Assembly (NCBI RefSeq): GCF_011075055.1
Contig: NC_058137.1
Span: 26,831,463 to 26,895,462 of the forward strand
Reading direction: 5' to 3'
Origin: Mangifera indica
Taxonomy: Eukaryota > Streptophyta > Magnoliopsida > Sapindales > Anacardiaceae
Length of the DNA stretch: 64,000 nt
Part shown: positions 1 through 13,381 of the stretch, in pieces
How the letters are laid out: the number at the start of each line of letters is the position of its first letter
How positions within the stretch are numbered: the stretch's first letter is position 1
The notes under the pieces: generated by a model
Databases searched by the model: none
Told to the model about the DNA's origin: nothing
The model's input: only the letters and a program-made list of their open reading frames with translations
Made by a program: the position numbers and the translations under genes

Positions 1-1016
1 TATGTATATATTGGAGATGATGATCATGAAATGAGGACCCTATAAATATGTGTCAATGGTATTGAGAAGTCCACCGAAAATAAAATCACACAAAAAGATG
101 ATAATATATTTATGTATGGATAACAAGAGGTTGAAGATGAAAAAGAGAGAGAGAGAGAGGTTTGGCTTGCATCTTAACCTTCCAATGGAAGCTGGTGTAT
201 GTGACCATTGGATGAAAAGCACAAAAGCAAATTGTGATAGCATCTGCACATTGATTCATTTATTTATTTTTCTCCAATATTAATTTTTCTAATGTGATTA
301 ATTTTATAATAAAGTCTTAAAATAAAACCTGAAAAGAGAAGTGGGACACCTTCTGACTTCCCACTAACATATATTCCAAACACATAAACAAATCAAAAGT
401 GAATTTTCCAATCAAATCTCATCCCCACACTCACTGCTATTCTGAAATTCAATTATTCCTTCCCCTTCAACAAAAGCCATAGCTACCCTATTCAAGAATG
501 TCTTTAATTAATCTACCAATTAGTTTATTTATTAAGCTTAATGATCATCAACTGCTACATTACAAATTAATGTGATTTCACTGAACAACTTTGTCTTCCT
601 AAAATCAGAACCTAAAGATTGATCTCATGCCCCCATTACCAACCTTAAATTCATCATAATTCTTCAATTATTACAACAATTAATATACCCCCCAATCGCC
701 CCAAATATTGGGCAAACTTACATCATTTTGCCTTGAAGTTGCCCCAACAAGTCCTTTGAGGGATCTTTTTTTTTTTGGGTTTCTCTTTTACAGTTTCTTT
801 CTACAATTAATCCATTTCCATCCTCGACTAGAAACTTTAATTCTCTTGAGAAGATCAGCTTCTTGTGCTTCTTTGCTTGCTTTCACTAATTAACTTCTTC
901 ATAATTAAAATCATATGTAAAATCTCTTATCAATAATCCCCATTCTAGGCTTGGCTTGGCTAGGGTTAAACTTTGGCAAGATGTTTACGTGCTGGCGAAG
1001 ACAAATTTTTATTCCT
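1..1016. other. 3' flank of the bHLH gene
   Basis: No coding region is supported here. The part next to the bHLH stop codon, roughly 700-1016, probably includes that gene's 3' UTR on the minus strand. The rest is AT-rich sequence with only short chance reading frames. Confidence 0.4.
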
Positions 1017-3066
1017 CTATCTGAATGTTCCTCCAAATGCGGGTGTCCAAAAATCAACTGTGGTCTCATGTGCCACTGGAAATGTACTTGAAACTGGTAC
1101 TAGACATAGTCCCCGGCTTCGAAGATCTTGTTTTGGTCCTTCACTGTCCTTAGACTTCTCAGAATTCTGAATCAGAATCGACAAAAACGCATAATATGAA
1201 CCCAATTTGAAAGAATTATGAATATATTAGAACTTAATTTTGGAAAACCAACAGAGATATATACCTGTTGGTGTTGAATACTAGGAGCTCCACTTTTCAT
1301 GTATGGAGTACTTAAAATCTGAAAAAATTTATATCAAAATGGTTAAGTCATCATGATATCTTATTATTAGAATTTATTGTGAAAATGGAAATCTTTAATG
1401 GAACTTACACTGACTTGTTCATGGAGGAACTTGATGTATTCAATGGCTTCAGATAGCACTGAGGCTGTGTCAGTCTGACAAAATTTATATACAATACAGT
1501 TGCAAGATTAAGAATGAGGAATCTTTTCATGAATTCAGAGATAAAATTAAAAAATTTCATCATCAGAAACCTACTAATTTACCTTTCCGAAAGGTGAAAC
1601 CAATTGTTGCAGTGCAGTGATTCTGTCCCCCATCTTCTCTTTCCTCACCTAAAGAACAAAGCTACTGATCCTCATTTATGACTTTTCTCTATATAAATCA
1701 TTTTAAAGCTTGAAAAAGTTCCTTTCCTTCTTCTCAAATCAACAAAAGCTTAATTTTATCAACTTATTATCAATAATTCTATACCTTAAAAGCCGGCATA
1801 GCAGATGCCGTTTCGTTTCGAGGCCTCTTCGATGCCGCTTCGCTTCCACTGTTGCTTTTCTTCACCGCCGTACTTGGCTCCCGAGCTTCAGATATAGCAT
1901 GCTGAACATAATTTACCAAAGAAATAAAATGGTCGAATAAAATACCAGAAAACCCTAATTTAAGTATAGAAGAAAAAGAAATCGTAAATGGTTGATATTG
2001 ATCAATTACCTTTGGTTTTTCCTCGTAGTTTTGTGTTGCATATGGGGTTTGCAACGATGGGAAAAAGCCTGAAGATCGAACATCGTTCATGGAGGCGGCG
2101 GAAGCGTTCCAGTATGGAGCGTTATTGGAGAAGTGTAAGTGGCTGTGTTGCGGCGGCTGTTTCGGCGGTGAAGTTCTTAGGAATTGAGGAACTTTGGACC
2201 ATGAAGGAACTAGCTCATTGCCGTAGCTACTTGCTCCGCCGTATTGATAATTCATGGAAGATTGATGTGGCTGATTATTATTATTATCATTATTCTCTGG
2301 CGCTCCTAATATTCCTTGTAAAATAGTGGAAGGACTGCCGTACAAAGCAGATGAATCGATTTGGAAACTTGACGGCAAACCTTGACATGTGACGGTGCTG
2401 TCACTGGAGCTGCCGCCGTGAGGACTAAACTGAGGTTGATGATCTAATGAAAAGCCTCTATTGATTTGCTTGAATTCATTCACTGATGAGTCTCCACTCA
2501 CCCCGGAAAACAATTTCTCCGATCTCCAATGAACTTGAGACGATCCCAGCCCGGTTTCTTGCTGATAATTTGCACTCGAATTCAAGTTCTCTTGCAGTAT
2601 GGATCGAAAACTGTTTTCAGATTTATCACCCCGACTGGGAAAATGAAAAGGAAAGGCCTTATCTCATTAAATATGAAGCCACAATTAAGCTTCTAATAAA
2701 CTTAACAAAATGAAAATACTACAAGTTTACAATCATTTTCTTATCTTACAGTAAGGTTTGATTCCACTCCATGGAAGGCGAAGAGAGGCCTAAACCCACC
2801 ATATGCAAGTCGGCAACACCACCAGCGGCGGCAGAAGTAGAATCCTGAGGGGGTTGTTGCAGCTTTTGGGTGTCTTGAAAGACCAAGGAACTACCAGAAA
2901 CAGAAGAATCTGTAGAGGTTCTAGCTTTAATATCCACCATTTCAGTTGGCCATCCGAAGCTCCCCAAGCTATTGAGACCTGAAGACGAAGAAGAAGATCC
3001 GCTGTTATCAAACCGGGTTCTGGAAGAATCCCACCAGTTGGTAGTCGTATTGAATTCGTCTGCCAT
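1017..3066 (-). CDS. bHLH112/bHLH123-like atypical bHLH transcription factor
   Basis: Nuclear DNA-binding regulator. Seven exons join in frame: 3066-2750, 2634-2010, 1901-1785, 1648-1583, 1474-1409, 1318-1265, 1166-1017, giving 1395 nt and 464 residues. The start (MADEFNTTTNWW) matches the N-terminal WW signature of this subfamily. Residues about 100-120 carry the conserved WNQTLL...FRSILQENL stretch. The bHLH domain lies at about 339-397: basic part KRPRNETASAMPAFKVRKEK, then helix 1, the VSPFGKTDTASVL loop and helix 2 ending FLHEQVS. The C-terminus (GLCLVPVSSTFPVAHETT, then FWTPAFGGTFR) is diagnostic for bHLH112/123 relatives. The basic region lacks the His-Glu-Arg set of canonical E-box binders, as known for this group. 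Members are reported in abiotic-stress control. The domain is split over four short exons, as in relatives. Which paralogue (112 or 123) is not settled. Confidence 0.93.
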
Positions 3067-3217
3067 GGCTAGAAAGCACAGTTGTTGCCTGATTGTGGCT
3101 ATTTTGGAAGATTGCTTTGCTCTTAGAATCTTTGAGATAACAGAGCTTCTTGCTTTGGTTTCTTGGAGGTATTGAAGTTACATAAAATGATGAGAAACGG
3201 GTCGCTGCATATTACAA

Positions 3218-3303
3218 TTATATAAATAAGAAGCTTCAAGCGACTGTTGCAGGTTACCGTTCAAGCGAATGAGTTATATAAATACGAAGCTTCAAACGAC
3301 TGT
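3218..3303 (-). promoter_or_regulatory. Duplicated TATA-containing module upstream of the bHLH gene
   Basis: Two direct copies of a unit of about 30 bp start at 3218 and 3274, a 56-bp spacing. Each holds TTATATAAATA followed by GAAGCTTCAA and CGACTGT, with two substitutions between them. Read on the minus strand each gives a TATTTATATAA core, about 150-220 bp upstream of the ATG at 3066. This is the expected distance for a core promoter with a short 5' UTR. Which copy is used cannot be told from sequence. Confidence 0.5.
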
Positions 3304-3639
3304 AACCGGAACGTGGTTGACATTTCAGGGTTAAGACTAGAAAGAAAGAAGCCTCAGTTTCAATTTCAATTTATTTATTTTAATTAAATGCCAAAAAGTC
3401 AGATATTTGTGTGTTTATTTTCTTTTCAAAAGGGGGTTTTTTTTTTTTAATCAAATACACTATATCATCTTCTAAGTTGAAAATTTACCAATTCTTTTAG
3501 TATTTAAGATTGGAAATAGAGAAAACGTTTAACAGTTTTGCTGATTTTATGATTCTTATTGAGTTTTTTATTTACTTATTTGGGTTCAATACTTTAATAG
3601 AAAAATATATGTGAGAAATATTATGTATGTCTGATAGAT

Positions 3640-4000
3640 TTAGGGATGAATTCAAATCAAATCGAATATAAATAACGGTAAGTTTGGGCTTGGTTACTTG
3701 AGTTGGTGATCAATAATATCAAAGAAAGTGAACAATAATATTAAAGAAGAAGAATCACAGAAGAAAAGAAAAATAAAAATAAAAATAAAAATAAAAATTA
3801 TCGAAGATGAAGAAAAACTATAGAAGATGAAGATTAATCACTAAAAAAGAAAAAAATCATTGACGAGACGAGTTTTAGTATTATCGTTGATCATGAGCCA
3901 AACTAAAACTCAATTAACTAAAATTGTTTCAACAAAAAATTGGTTTATTCAAACTAACCAATAAACTGAGTTCGAGCTAACTCAACTTGATTCCAACCTA
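3640..4000. repeat. Decayed interspersed repeat (copy 1 of 3)
   Basis: It opens near GATTTAGGGATGAATTC and ends near GATTCCAACCTAC, and contains runs such as GAGTTCGAGCTAACTC that read 'aactc/gagtt' on both strands. The same texture recurs at about 14705-15130 and 23090-23610. Such blocks are common plant transposon remnants. An internal AAAAAT microsatellite lies at about 3768-3798. Confidence 0.35.
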
Positions 4001-5589
4001 CACTCCATGGGTTTGCTTTATTAAATAAGTTGGTGCCAAAATTGGCGTCCACAGGTAGATGGAGCCCATTGCCCAACGATGGAGAAGAATCTCCCCACAA
4101 ACTCAATGAACATTTCTGTTTTGTTTAGCCGATCGCAGCCCAAATTTGGAAGATATGCCAATTTAACTTTCTTTTTAAAAAAGAGGAGCGTTTCACCTTA
4201 TATTCTTGCTCAATATTATATTTATATTTAAGCTGCAGATTAGAATGGTATTAACTTAATTCTCCTATAAAAGCATACTTTGTTAGGCAAATTAATTATC
4301 TCAATTCAATTCCCATCTTTAATAAGATGGTTGAAATTCTCCCGGCAGGTGGATGACACTTGGCAATCAATTGATTATCAAGTGCAAAATTTTGTTGTTG
4401 ATGAATCATGATAATCAAATAATTATAGTAATCTAGAAGTTCACAACAAATCTTCATATAAGTAAAAAAGTTAAACCTGTTGGTGAATGGCCTAGGGTAG
4501 GTGAAAATAAAATATTTCTTTGGATTTTTGTGATTCTCAATAATGTCGAATTGGAATGATGATCAGATATTGAAACAATTGGCGTCAAGATAAGTTCATT
4601 TTGATCTTAGAATTATGATTTCTAATGCCATTAATTTGTCTGCCATATTCTTTTATAAATACATATAACCCCAACAATTACCTTGCATGCATTACGTTTC
4701 CCTCTTTCATTCGTAAAGAAAATATTTTTCTTTTCTTGAGAAATCATATTCTAAAACTCAAACACTATTAAGAAGAAGAAGAAGAAGAAGATCATGCCGT
4801 GAGCACAAAATTAAAGATAGAAATTAAGAAACAAATTGGAGAAAACCAAGCTCCAATTCCTATGGAATTTTCAAACTTAACCAACTATTAAATTTCGTGA
4901 CAAGACTTCCAATGTTGTTTGTTTGATTTTTCTTTTCCAAGACCGTGGACTTATAATAGTTGAAACTTGAAACTGTAATTATATGAATAGGTGGGTTTGA
5001 GAATATTTCAATAGAAAATTTGTAATGCCCATGTAGAAATTTATGTTTCCAAACTTACATATTTGTATAGAAAGTAGGTTAATTATAGCTTATTAATTAG
5101 AAATAAAAAGGAAATTAATAAGAAAATTGCATAATATTTAGATGAAATTAAAAAGTAATTAGTTGAATAAATAGAATTAAGATGGAGAAATAGGAATTGA
5201 CTTTGATAAATGCTAAATAGGAGAGTTGAATGAAGGCGGCAAAGGGAAGACTAAAAGTAAAACAAGACCAATTTGGTCAAATTGCGTCATGCTTTGGATT
5301 TGGATTGGAAGAAGAAAGTCAACGAGTGGGGGTCCACGCGGCGTGCACGCGTGCGAAGACACGTGGGACCCATCATCCTTCCCCTTGGCTTGGCTTCACC
5401 TCTGAGTCAGAGCCCTGAAAACGACGCTCTCCTCCTCTTATTTTCTTCCTTCAAATCATTCTGCCTACCTGCGCATCCCCCACTTTCTCTATTCTACCTA
5501 GATATTTTTGTCTTTCTGTATTCTATTTATTACTATTTCTCACCCAAATTTTACTTTAATTTCAAAGCATATCCATAATGATTAAAAAA
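4001..5589. other. Intergenic, no gene seen
   Basis: AT-rich sequence with an AGA microsatellite near 4772-4792. A somewhat GC-richer patch at 5230-5480 has overlapping short frames in two phases that resemble no family I know and lack splice context. Confidence 0.4.
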
Positions 5590-5960
5590 TTTAAATATTT
5601 ACCCATAACCTAATTGTTATTAAGTTTTTTTTGTTATAGAAAAAGATAAATTTATTATTTTATCATTAATATTAAAAAAATATAAAATTTATTATATTTT
5701 ATCTTCTAAATTTTAAAAACTAATAATTTTACTTCTACATAAAAATTTTTTAATTTTAAAAAATAACATTTCTCCTTTCCAAAACTTAAGATTTATTTTC
5801 AATGGCTCTTTGATGACTATCTCCAGCCACCGGCGACTCTTCTTTAAACCTAAAGTTGTTGTTGTTTCTTCCAAGGGCATCTTATCGTCTAGACGATGAA
5901 GGCAAAACCTTCGTCCTGTCATCCAGACAAAGAGTTCTAGACCAAAGTGTTTTGAACTTT
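5590..5960 (+). repeat. One-armed relative of the foldback element at 39.4 kb
   Basis: The stretch at 5690-5840 aligns by eye with 39470-39610. Shared blocks include TTTTAAAAACTAA, a run ending AAAAATAACATTTCTCC (AAAAATGACATTTCTCC in the other copy), TTTTCAAT and CCGGCGA. The matching opposite arm is not obvious here, so this copy looks truncated or rearranged. It ends in a small palindromic patch TCGTCTAGACGA followed by GATGAAGG...CCTTCGTC. Confidence 0.45.
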
Positions 5961-8140
5961 TGAAGAGGGAAAATAGAAAAAATTAGAAAAATATAAAATA
6001 AAAAGAATAAGAGAAACAAAGAGATATAGATGAATTTATACAAAATGACCTTATTGTCATTTTATAAATTCATCAACAGAATCTTGGGTAGGAAATAGTC
6101 TTATGGCCCTATAAATATATGTATATTTAAAGAACCTGTAACAATCGAAGAGAATTATTCATAATGAAGCAAGCAAGCTTCGATATCTCACATTCATCAG
6201 TTGAATATTTTGAATACAATTTGAGAACGAATGATTAATTATAAAGGCAGTTTCATCGCATGTGCTCTTCTCTTTTATCAATTATACATATGTATACAAT
6301 GTACAAATAAAAATACCTAATTGGGTATGAAAGTTGGTAGCACATGTATATTGAGAAAAAATAATCAAGGGAAATAGTGAATGAGTATCCAATTATTTTG
6401 GTGTACAAGAGATATTGGGATTTGACATGACTTACCTTAAATTGCGCTTGTTGGAGCTTGAGGCACCATCCAATCCATTCTATACCCATTTATAAGGTTT
6501 ATGTTATGCCATTATTCATCACCAATATTATTCTCTTTCACTTATTATTATGCATATTTCTCAAGTTAACTAATTTGATAATCATCATATATATCATTAT
6601 TATTTTTTATGTGTATTGGAAATCAAGATTAATCATAAATCCCACACATTAACAACGTTTTAGTATTAATAATAATAATAGAACCATGTTATGCTATGAA
6701 TCTTTTATCTTCGATTTCGATTTTTTACCTTAACAAAGTTATAAACTAAATAAAAGAAGTTCAATCCTATTTTGTAAGTTTTTTTAGGGTTTTAGGCTCT
6801 TACAAATATCTTTCTTTAGAATCTATATATTGACAAAATAATGTTATGTGTACTACTTAGTTTTAAATATTTAATTACTTTATAATTAATTTAAAATCAC
6901 TTAATCATATAATAATATATCATTTGAATATCTAATGAGATATTTAAAATTGAATATATATGGTGTTATTGTTATTTAGGAGCTAAACTATGGACTACTT
7001 TGCTAATTAACAATATAAGTGTAGTAAAATGCAAATCAAAATTGATAGGGGTTCATAGAGCCAATAGAGTGAAACCCTTAGGCAAAATGATGATAGGTGA
7101 TGTAAGTGGTGTGCGGTGTGCATAAGCAAGCTTTACACAAAGTTTAAGTTGTGAATGGCGTCAACGAAAGGGAAAGAAATAAAGAAGAAAGTAGATAAGA
7201 GATTAGAGAAGAAGACACAGCACAAGAGTAAACCTGGTGGGGTCTTTCTAAAAGCTAATATAATATCACACACAAAAAACAACAAAGTTAAAATTGCAAC
7301 ATCTCAGCAGCGAAACACGGCTTCTAAATTTCCATGCCTGGCCCATGCATCTATCTCACTGTTCATTGTCAAACCCAGAACGTGGCTGGCACTTGCCTCT
7401 TCTTGTAAAGATCAAAAGAAAAATCTTCAAGTCAAACATTATTACAAACACTTGCAAACAAAGAATTTGAATTAATTTTCTAGATTAATTCATTGGTGGC
7501 TATATTAATAAGCTAATTAATTGTGTTAGAGGAATTAATCTCAGCTTGATGTGATTGATGCCAGACTGTAAACCTATGTCATTTGGTCAATCAATATTAA
7601 CCATTTAAATGTTGTCAACTGATATAATTTTGGGTTGACTAATGTTTCCACAGTCATGCACCAACTGGAGCAATTTCGACGGTCCAGATTGGTGGGTTTT
7701 TTTTGTTTTTAGCTTTTGTTTGACCTGTTAAGATTCATCAATAAAAATCTACTCTTATTCAACATTCATCTTGTTTTTTGTGGTAGTCAATGTAATTCAG
7801 AATTCTTGGGCTTGATTTTTCCATAATATAACGTCATCAATAATTCACAAATAATATCAGACTTTTACTAGAGTTTCTGAAAATGATAGGATTTTGATAT
7901 AACCTTGCAAATTAATAATTTTGAGGTTTTTAGTATTTTCTAAATGATCAAGCTTATAATAATAACTCAAATACTATTTCAAATTTCTCTTTTTAATTTA
8001 AATTTTATATATTTCATATTATAGTATTGAGTTGATTAACATTTTTTTTTGATAACATCACATAAAATGATATATGATTGTAATGAATTATAATTTTAAA
8101 TGTCGAACATTACTCTAATTTTTTTATAATTGGGGAATTT
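5961..8140. other. Intergenic, no supported gene
   Basis: Very AT-rich. One ATG-started frame at 7155-7475 (106 codons, lysine-rich start) has no recognisable domain and no neighbouring exon, and I do not call it a gene. TTATAAATTCATC at 6061 faces GATGAATTTATA at 6029, a small hairpin. Confidence 0.35.
6891..6950. repeat. AT-rich recurrent core motif, copy 1
   Basis: Contains AAATCACTTAATCATATAA then TAATATATCATTTGAATATC. Near-matches of this core occur at about 11021, 16601, 53490, 53881 and 58351, suggesting one old AT-rich MITE-like family. Confidence 0.3.
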
Positions 8141-8290
8141 CATCCAGATTAGTTAGACAAGTAAATTTCGAAATACAACAATTAGATCTATAACCACTGT
8201 ACCAAATAAGTTAGAGTTTTATAAGCATGACAGAATTTTGAACCCAAATATTCTCTATGAAAATTTTAATATTTCACTAATTTTACTAAC
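8141..8290. repeat. Interspersed repeat, copy A
   Basis: The stretch from GTTAGACAAGTAAATTTC to AATAAGTTAGAGTTTT matches 13770-13860 at most positions (ACAAGTAAA, GATACA/AATACA, ATTAGATC, AATAAGTTA). It is a degraded dispersed repeat of unknown class. Confidence 0.35.
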
Positions 8291-10366
8291 TCCTGAAGTC
8301 AATATTACTCTAATTTAATAAATGCAAGAGTTACAAATGATTAAATAATTTACAATATAGAAAACAAGGTCCAAAATTCATTATTCTTAACGAAAAAATG
8401 AAAATAAAAAATGTATTTAAATGACAAAGATTGTTAAATTTTTAGCATTGAAGTGTTAGGTGATATGGTGCAAAAGCTCTGATGAACCCTATTAATCTAA
8501 TGGAAACAAAAAATACCCTATAGTAAAGCAAAAATATAGAGATCAATAATTATGATTATTAAATTTATAACTCCAATTCATAAAAATAAATAAATATATA
8601 TATAATTCGATTTAAAATAAAATAATGATACATAGCCGTTCCTTTCCACTCTTATATTACAAAACACCAACTAAGATTTCCACTTTGTAGCAAAAATAAA
8701 TGTGTATAATTTCGCCAACTTTGTGAAAGTGGGACAAAGAGTTCTGAATAGAAACGTTTTATTAACAAAATAAAAACAAAGGCAGGTCCATGGTTTCTTG
8801 TTCTAGTAAGATCTACGGTTGGGTTGCTTTATATTCTCACCTACAATATGATTATATCTTTATTAAAATAAATAAATAAATAAATATTATCAAAGTCCAA
8901 GCTAGCTTTACATCTAAATGAAATGTGGAATTCTAATCTTGGGAACTTAACCCAATTCTAGTCATCCTCACCAACTTCCTCCTTCCTTATCATCTCCTCT
9001 CAAAATGTTGTTATTATTAACAAGTATAACTGATAACTTAATCACATCTTAAACACAATGTTAAACATGTTTAAGAATATCAACAAAACATAAATTCACA
9101 TGTAATTACAGATGTTATTAGTTTTTTCTTATATTAAAGAAACCTTGAAATCAAAAATTAGGAGAAAAATGTGAAAAAAATATTAGTATTAAATTAGAGT
9201 AAAAGATATGATTTTTCTTCTCTTTGAGTATAAAAAAGGTGAAGAAAAAGTTAAAATTATTGTTATTTAAAATTTGATATAAATAATTAAAATTATTTTT
9301 TTATTTTAGTTCTTTTATTAATTGGGTTCACAAAGTTTTTTGTTAAAATTAATAATCAATTTTTTATCTTAAAACTCGTTAAAATGAATAAATTAACTCT
9401 AAAAACCAAAAAAAAAAATATATTTAAGGAAATAAATTTTTTTATGTGGTAAAAAAAAAAATTGGGGGCATGTGTTTTGTGGGTTATGTAATCATCTCTC
9501 ATGTCATTGACTTGGGGTTGAATTCAAAGAATTCAAATACAAACACAAAATTTCAACCATAAAAAAAATTGGAAAAGGAAGTGCCATCATGTTTTAATAA
9601 GATGATGAGTGAATGAATAAAATACAAATATGAATAAAAAATGAAATTGATAAACAAATTGAGTAGTGGGCAATGAGCATGTGCATTGCCACAAAATATA
9701 TTAAAAAATAAATTAATTAGTCATATTTCAAACCCTTGGTGGGGTTGACTTGGATGGTCTTGATTCTTGACCCTCTTTGATGAAACATTCCTTTTAGTCT
9801 TCGATTAGACCCACTTATCACAACCTTAATTAATATATATATAAATAATTCTTTAAAACAAAATTAATCCCACAAATTATTATTATTATTATTCAAACCT
9901 TTTTCTTTGGTTGTCCTCATGTGTTTCTTGGCAACAATATTTTATTTTCATTTCATTTATTTATTTTCTTGGTCGGTGAATTATTATTCCCTTTATTTGA
10001 GTTTATTGTTGTTTTGTTTGTTAATGGGATATGATTTTATTTTTCAATAAGGGGTTTCTTTCATTAGAAAAATATATATTTATATTTATGAATGGTTAAT
10101 TTGATAAACCACCTAACCTATATTATTCCATGGTTTATATATTTTGTAAATCTTTCTCCCAAATTTAAGGGAGAAATTAATTAAGACTATAATGATTTGT
10201 GATTAATTGTGTTTCGATTATTGGCAATTAGTGGAATCTCTAATAATCAAAACTTGCAACATTTCTGAGGGATTAAGGCAAAGTGGGTCAGTTCTGAATT
10301 GGCTAACAAGTAAGTAGTGCACACCATGAGTTCTTATTTACATCATTCTATATATATAAACATGGA

Positions 10367-10411
<45 letters not shown>
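10367..10411. repeat. (ATT)n microsatellite
   Basis: About 15 uninterrupted ATT units. Confidence 0.95.
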
Positions 10412-11020
10412 GTATGCACATGAAGATGATAATGTATTATAAAATGCAGTGATTTTTTAAAGGATTCATGATTGTATAAAGAATTTATAAGAGGAGAGAT
10501 CTAATGGAGTTCACTTCTTCACTTTCATCATGATGTTTCTGTTCATTGCTTTATTCTTCTAATTTATCTACATTTATACATTGAATATATTACCATCTTC
10601 TTCTTTTCATTTTGGTTTACTTGATGCAATTTAGCTTTTTTTCTAATTCTAGCAATAGACAGTGTTTAATTTAGCAATAATACTTTATGCACAAATAATT
10701 GAGTATTAATAAATATAAATAAAAAAAATGTTATTATTACTTACGAATAATTAGGTATTAATAAATATAAATAAATAAAAATATTATTATATGATTTGAT
10801 AATTTTCAATTAATAATAAATAAACACGTTACTCTGTGGAGTTAGTGATGATTTTCTTAAGACAGTTAGTAATTTTGTTTCAATCAATTTGAAATGTAAT
10901 TATTTTTTTATTATTGTTAAATAGAGTTTATTGAGATCGATAAAATTATGTATATAAATAATATATACAATTTTATATGTAAATAATAATATATCATTGT
11001 ATGATTTAATATTATTTTAT

Positions 11021-11070
11021 TTTTAATTTAAAATTATTTAATTATATAATAATATATTATTATTTGTATA
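11021..11070. repeat. AT-rich recurrent core motif, copy 2
   Basis: Contains ATTTAAAATTATTTAATTA then TATAATAATATATTATTATT, close to the copy at 6891. Confidence 0.3.
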
Positions 11071-11525
11071 TAAATATATACATTATTTATACATATATCA
11101 TTATTCTTATTGAGATATTAAATAGCGGTAGAGGTTGTAGCAAAATTGTCAAGGGCCAATGTGGGTGAGCTTGACGGATTTTAGGCTTTTTGAATTTGGG
11201 CCCTCGAGCTAAGTTTTAATTAATGCATCAACTGAAATATGTATGCAGAGATTTCTTACTCTAGTCCTTTTCATAGCATGTATTGGGCCATAAGTACAAG
11301 TCTACCATTAGTATGTTAATTAAAGACCCAAAAAAAAAAAGGCAGATTTCTCTTTCCTTCTCTTATTCAGCACATTTACGTAAAATCTTACTATTAAGAT
11401 ATTATACATTTTCAGTTAAAGTTTGTACATGTTTATTTTTTAGTTCACACAACTGTTTTCCATTGAAAACAAGTTTTAACACTAAACTTTTACATGATTA
11501 TATTAGAATAAAAACCCTTATGTAA

Positions 11526-11738
11526 TAGATTCAACGAAACAAACTCTTTTAAAATAATTTTAAAATGGTGATACTCATCTATCTTTTTAACAATATAAAA
11601 CAAGATAAACAAAAAAACTAAACACACTAAGTAGATTCAACGAAACAAACCCTTTTAAAATAACTTTAAAATGGTGATACTCATCTATCTCTTTAGCAAT
11701 ATAAAACAAGATAAACAAAAAAACTAAACACACCAAGT
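11526..11738. repeat. Tandem duplication, 2 x 106 bp
   Basis: The unit beginning TAGATTCAACGAAACAAAC starts at 11526 and again at 11632. The copies differ at only a few positions, mostly transitions, so this duplication is young compared with surrounding repeats. No coding content. Confidence 0.85.
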
Positions 11739-13169
11739 AGGTGAAACTTAAATGTAATAACCGACTTTACAACTTCAACACCAAGTAAATTAAGCGTTTA
11801 ATCTTTGTATATCACTATCAAGTTTCAAACACATGCTCTTTTACTTGGATGTTTCCACTTTTGCCACTCAAGTGTATTATATTATTCGTATGTTCAATAA
11901 TATATGTCTATTAGATTTGTATTGCAAGGGGTTCAAAAACACATGGGTTAACTTGTGGGCATTTGTTGAATGGAGTTGGATTCAAAAATACGAATACGAA
12001 TCTTCTCCAATCCAAGTCAATATAATTTTAACATTTTCTTTGTTGTAAATTCAATATCCATTAGCAAGAGTTTGAGTGGAATAGAAGTTTTGTTTTTGTT
12101 AGAATTTGACATTGTTTGATGTTATAAAGACATACGTAGTCATTTAATGAGTGTAAGATATTTAGAAAACAACTCAACCATTAAACATGTCAAATACATT
12201 CAATAAACTAATCGTTCATTTTTCTCATGCTTAATAATTTATTAATCAGTGACCAAACCCTTATATTTAATGAAGATTTGTGTCAAATTTATGACTAATA
12301 TATGTTTTATTAATAATGGTCCATGCATATATTTTCTCCCTATAGTTCAAATGTCTCTTTTGACACATACCCATATTACATAATCTCCCTTGTACTTAGT
12401 TTAAATGATTTAATTTAAATATCTTGATATTGTCAAACTCAACTAATGTTAAACGTTAGCAAGACATTGGACAAAAACTACTCAACCCCCATCAATATAA
12501 TAATAATAATAAAGTAATATTATATATATAAACAAATTTTAATAATTTATCTATATAATTTGATATTAACATATAATTAAGTGATTTTAAAATAAGATAA
12601 AAAATAAACACTTATATCCAGTGACAAACCTAAAAATATAATATAGAGAAGTTAAAATTAAATAAAAGTAAAAGTATAGTGGGTAATTAAAAAATAATAA
12701 AATCTAAAAAAGGTCTCTATAAAAATTTATAGATTATTTTGATATTTTAAATATTTAAACAATATTAAATACTTATTTTTATACGAAATAGTGGTAATTT
12801 ATATTTTTTAAACCCAAGGGGGGTCAATTGAACCCCTTCAATTCTGTTCTGATTACATTATTCAATCACATATAATTACCTTAGTTTGTATGGATAAGTT
12901 AATAAAATTTGTTTGTAGCTTTATTCGCATAATTTTATTCATAATAATAATGTTGTTACTATTTATAACACCATCACTTTGGAGGCTCCTAATCAAGAAA
13001 TTCAACATTATATTTATATACTAACATGAAATAAGCTTATCATTTCTACAAACTATTTAAATATTGATAACCCAAAATACTATACTCTAAATATAATAAT
13101 TAGTTATTTTTGTGCTTGTGTCACCACTTAGTCAACATTTATACAAACAATACGTCACCAAACCTTTGA
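11739..13169. other. Intergenic, no gene seen
   Basis: AT-rich sequence with no supported frame. The 71-codon frame at 11833-12048 has no recognisable motif. Confidence 0.4.
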
Positions 13170-13381
13170 TTGTTTGTTAAATTAAGGGGGATTATTTGGG
13201 ACAATAAGTCACACCATGTGAACAAGAAGGATGATAGAATATTAAGCAATAACACCTATGACCCATCTCTTTCAGTGACAACACAAGCAATTGTTGTTGT
13301 TTGTGACTGCTTAATGGGCCCAATGTGGGCCGAACGGCCCTTTTCCAAGGGTCCGACAGGGGGAACAAAGGGGATTTGTCT

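Larger units (their letters stand above)
8291..11525. other. Intergenic, no gene seen
   Basis: AT-rich with homopolymer runs and no frame of note. Besides the ATT microsatellite and one AT-rich core copy listed separately, 10685-10790 holds two imperfect copies of a unit containing GTATTAATAAATATAAATAAA. Confidence 0.4.

Noticed and set aside
7155..7475. 106-codon ATG frame with Lys-rich start
   Set aside because: No recognisable motif, no exon partner, and composition changes along its length; most likely chance.
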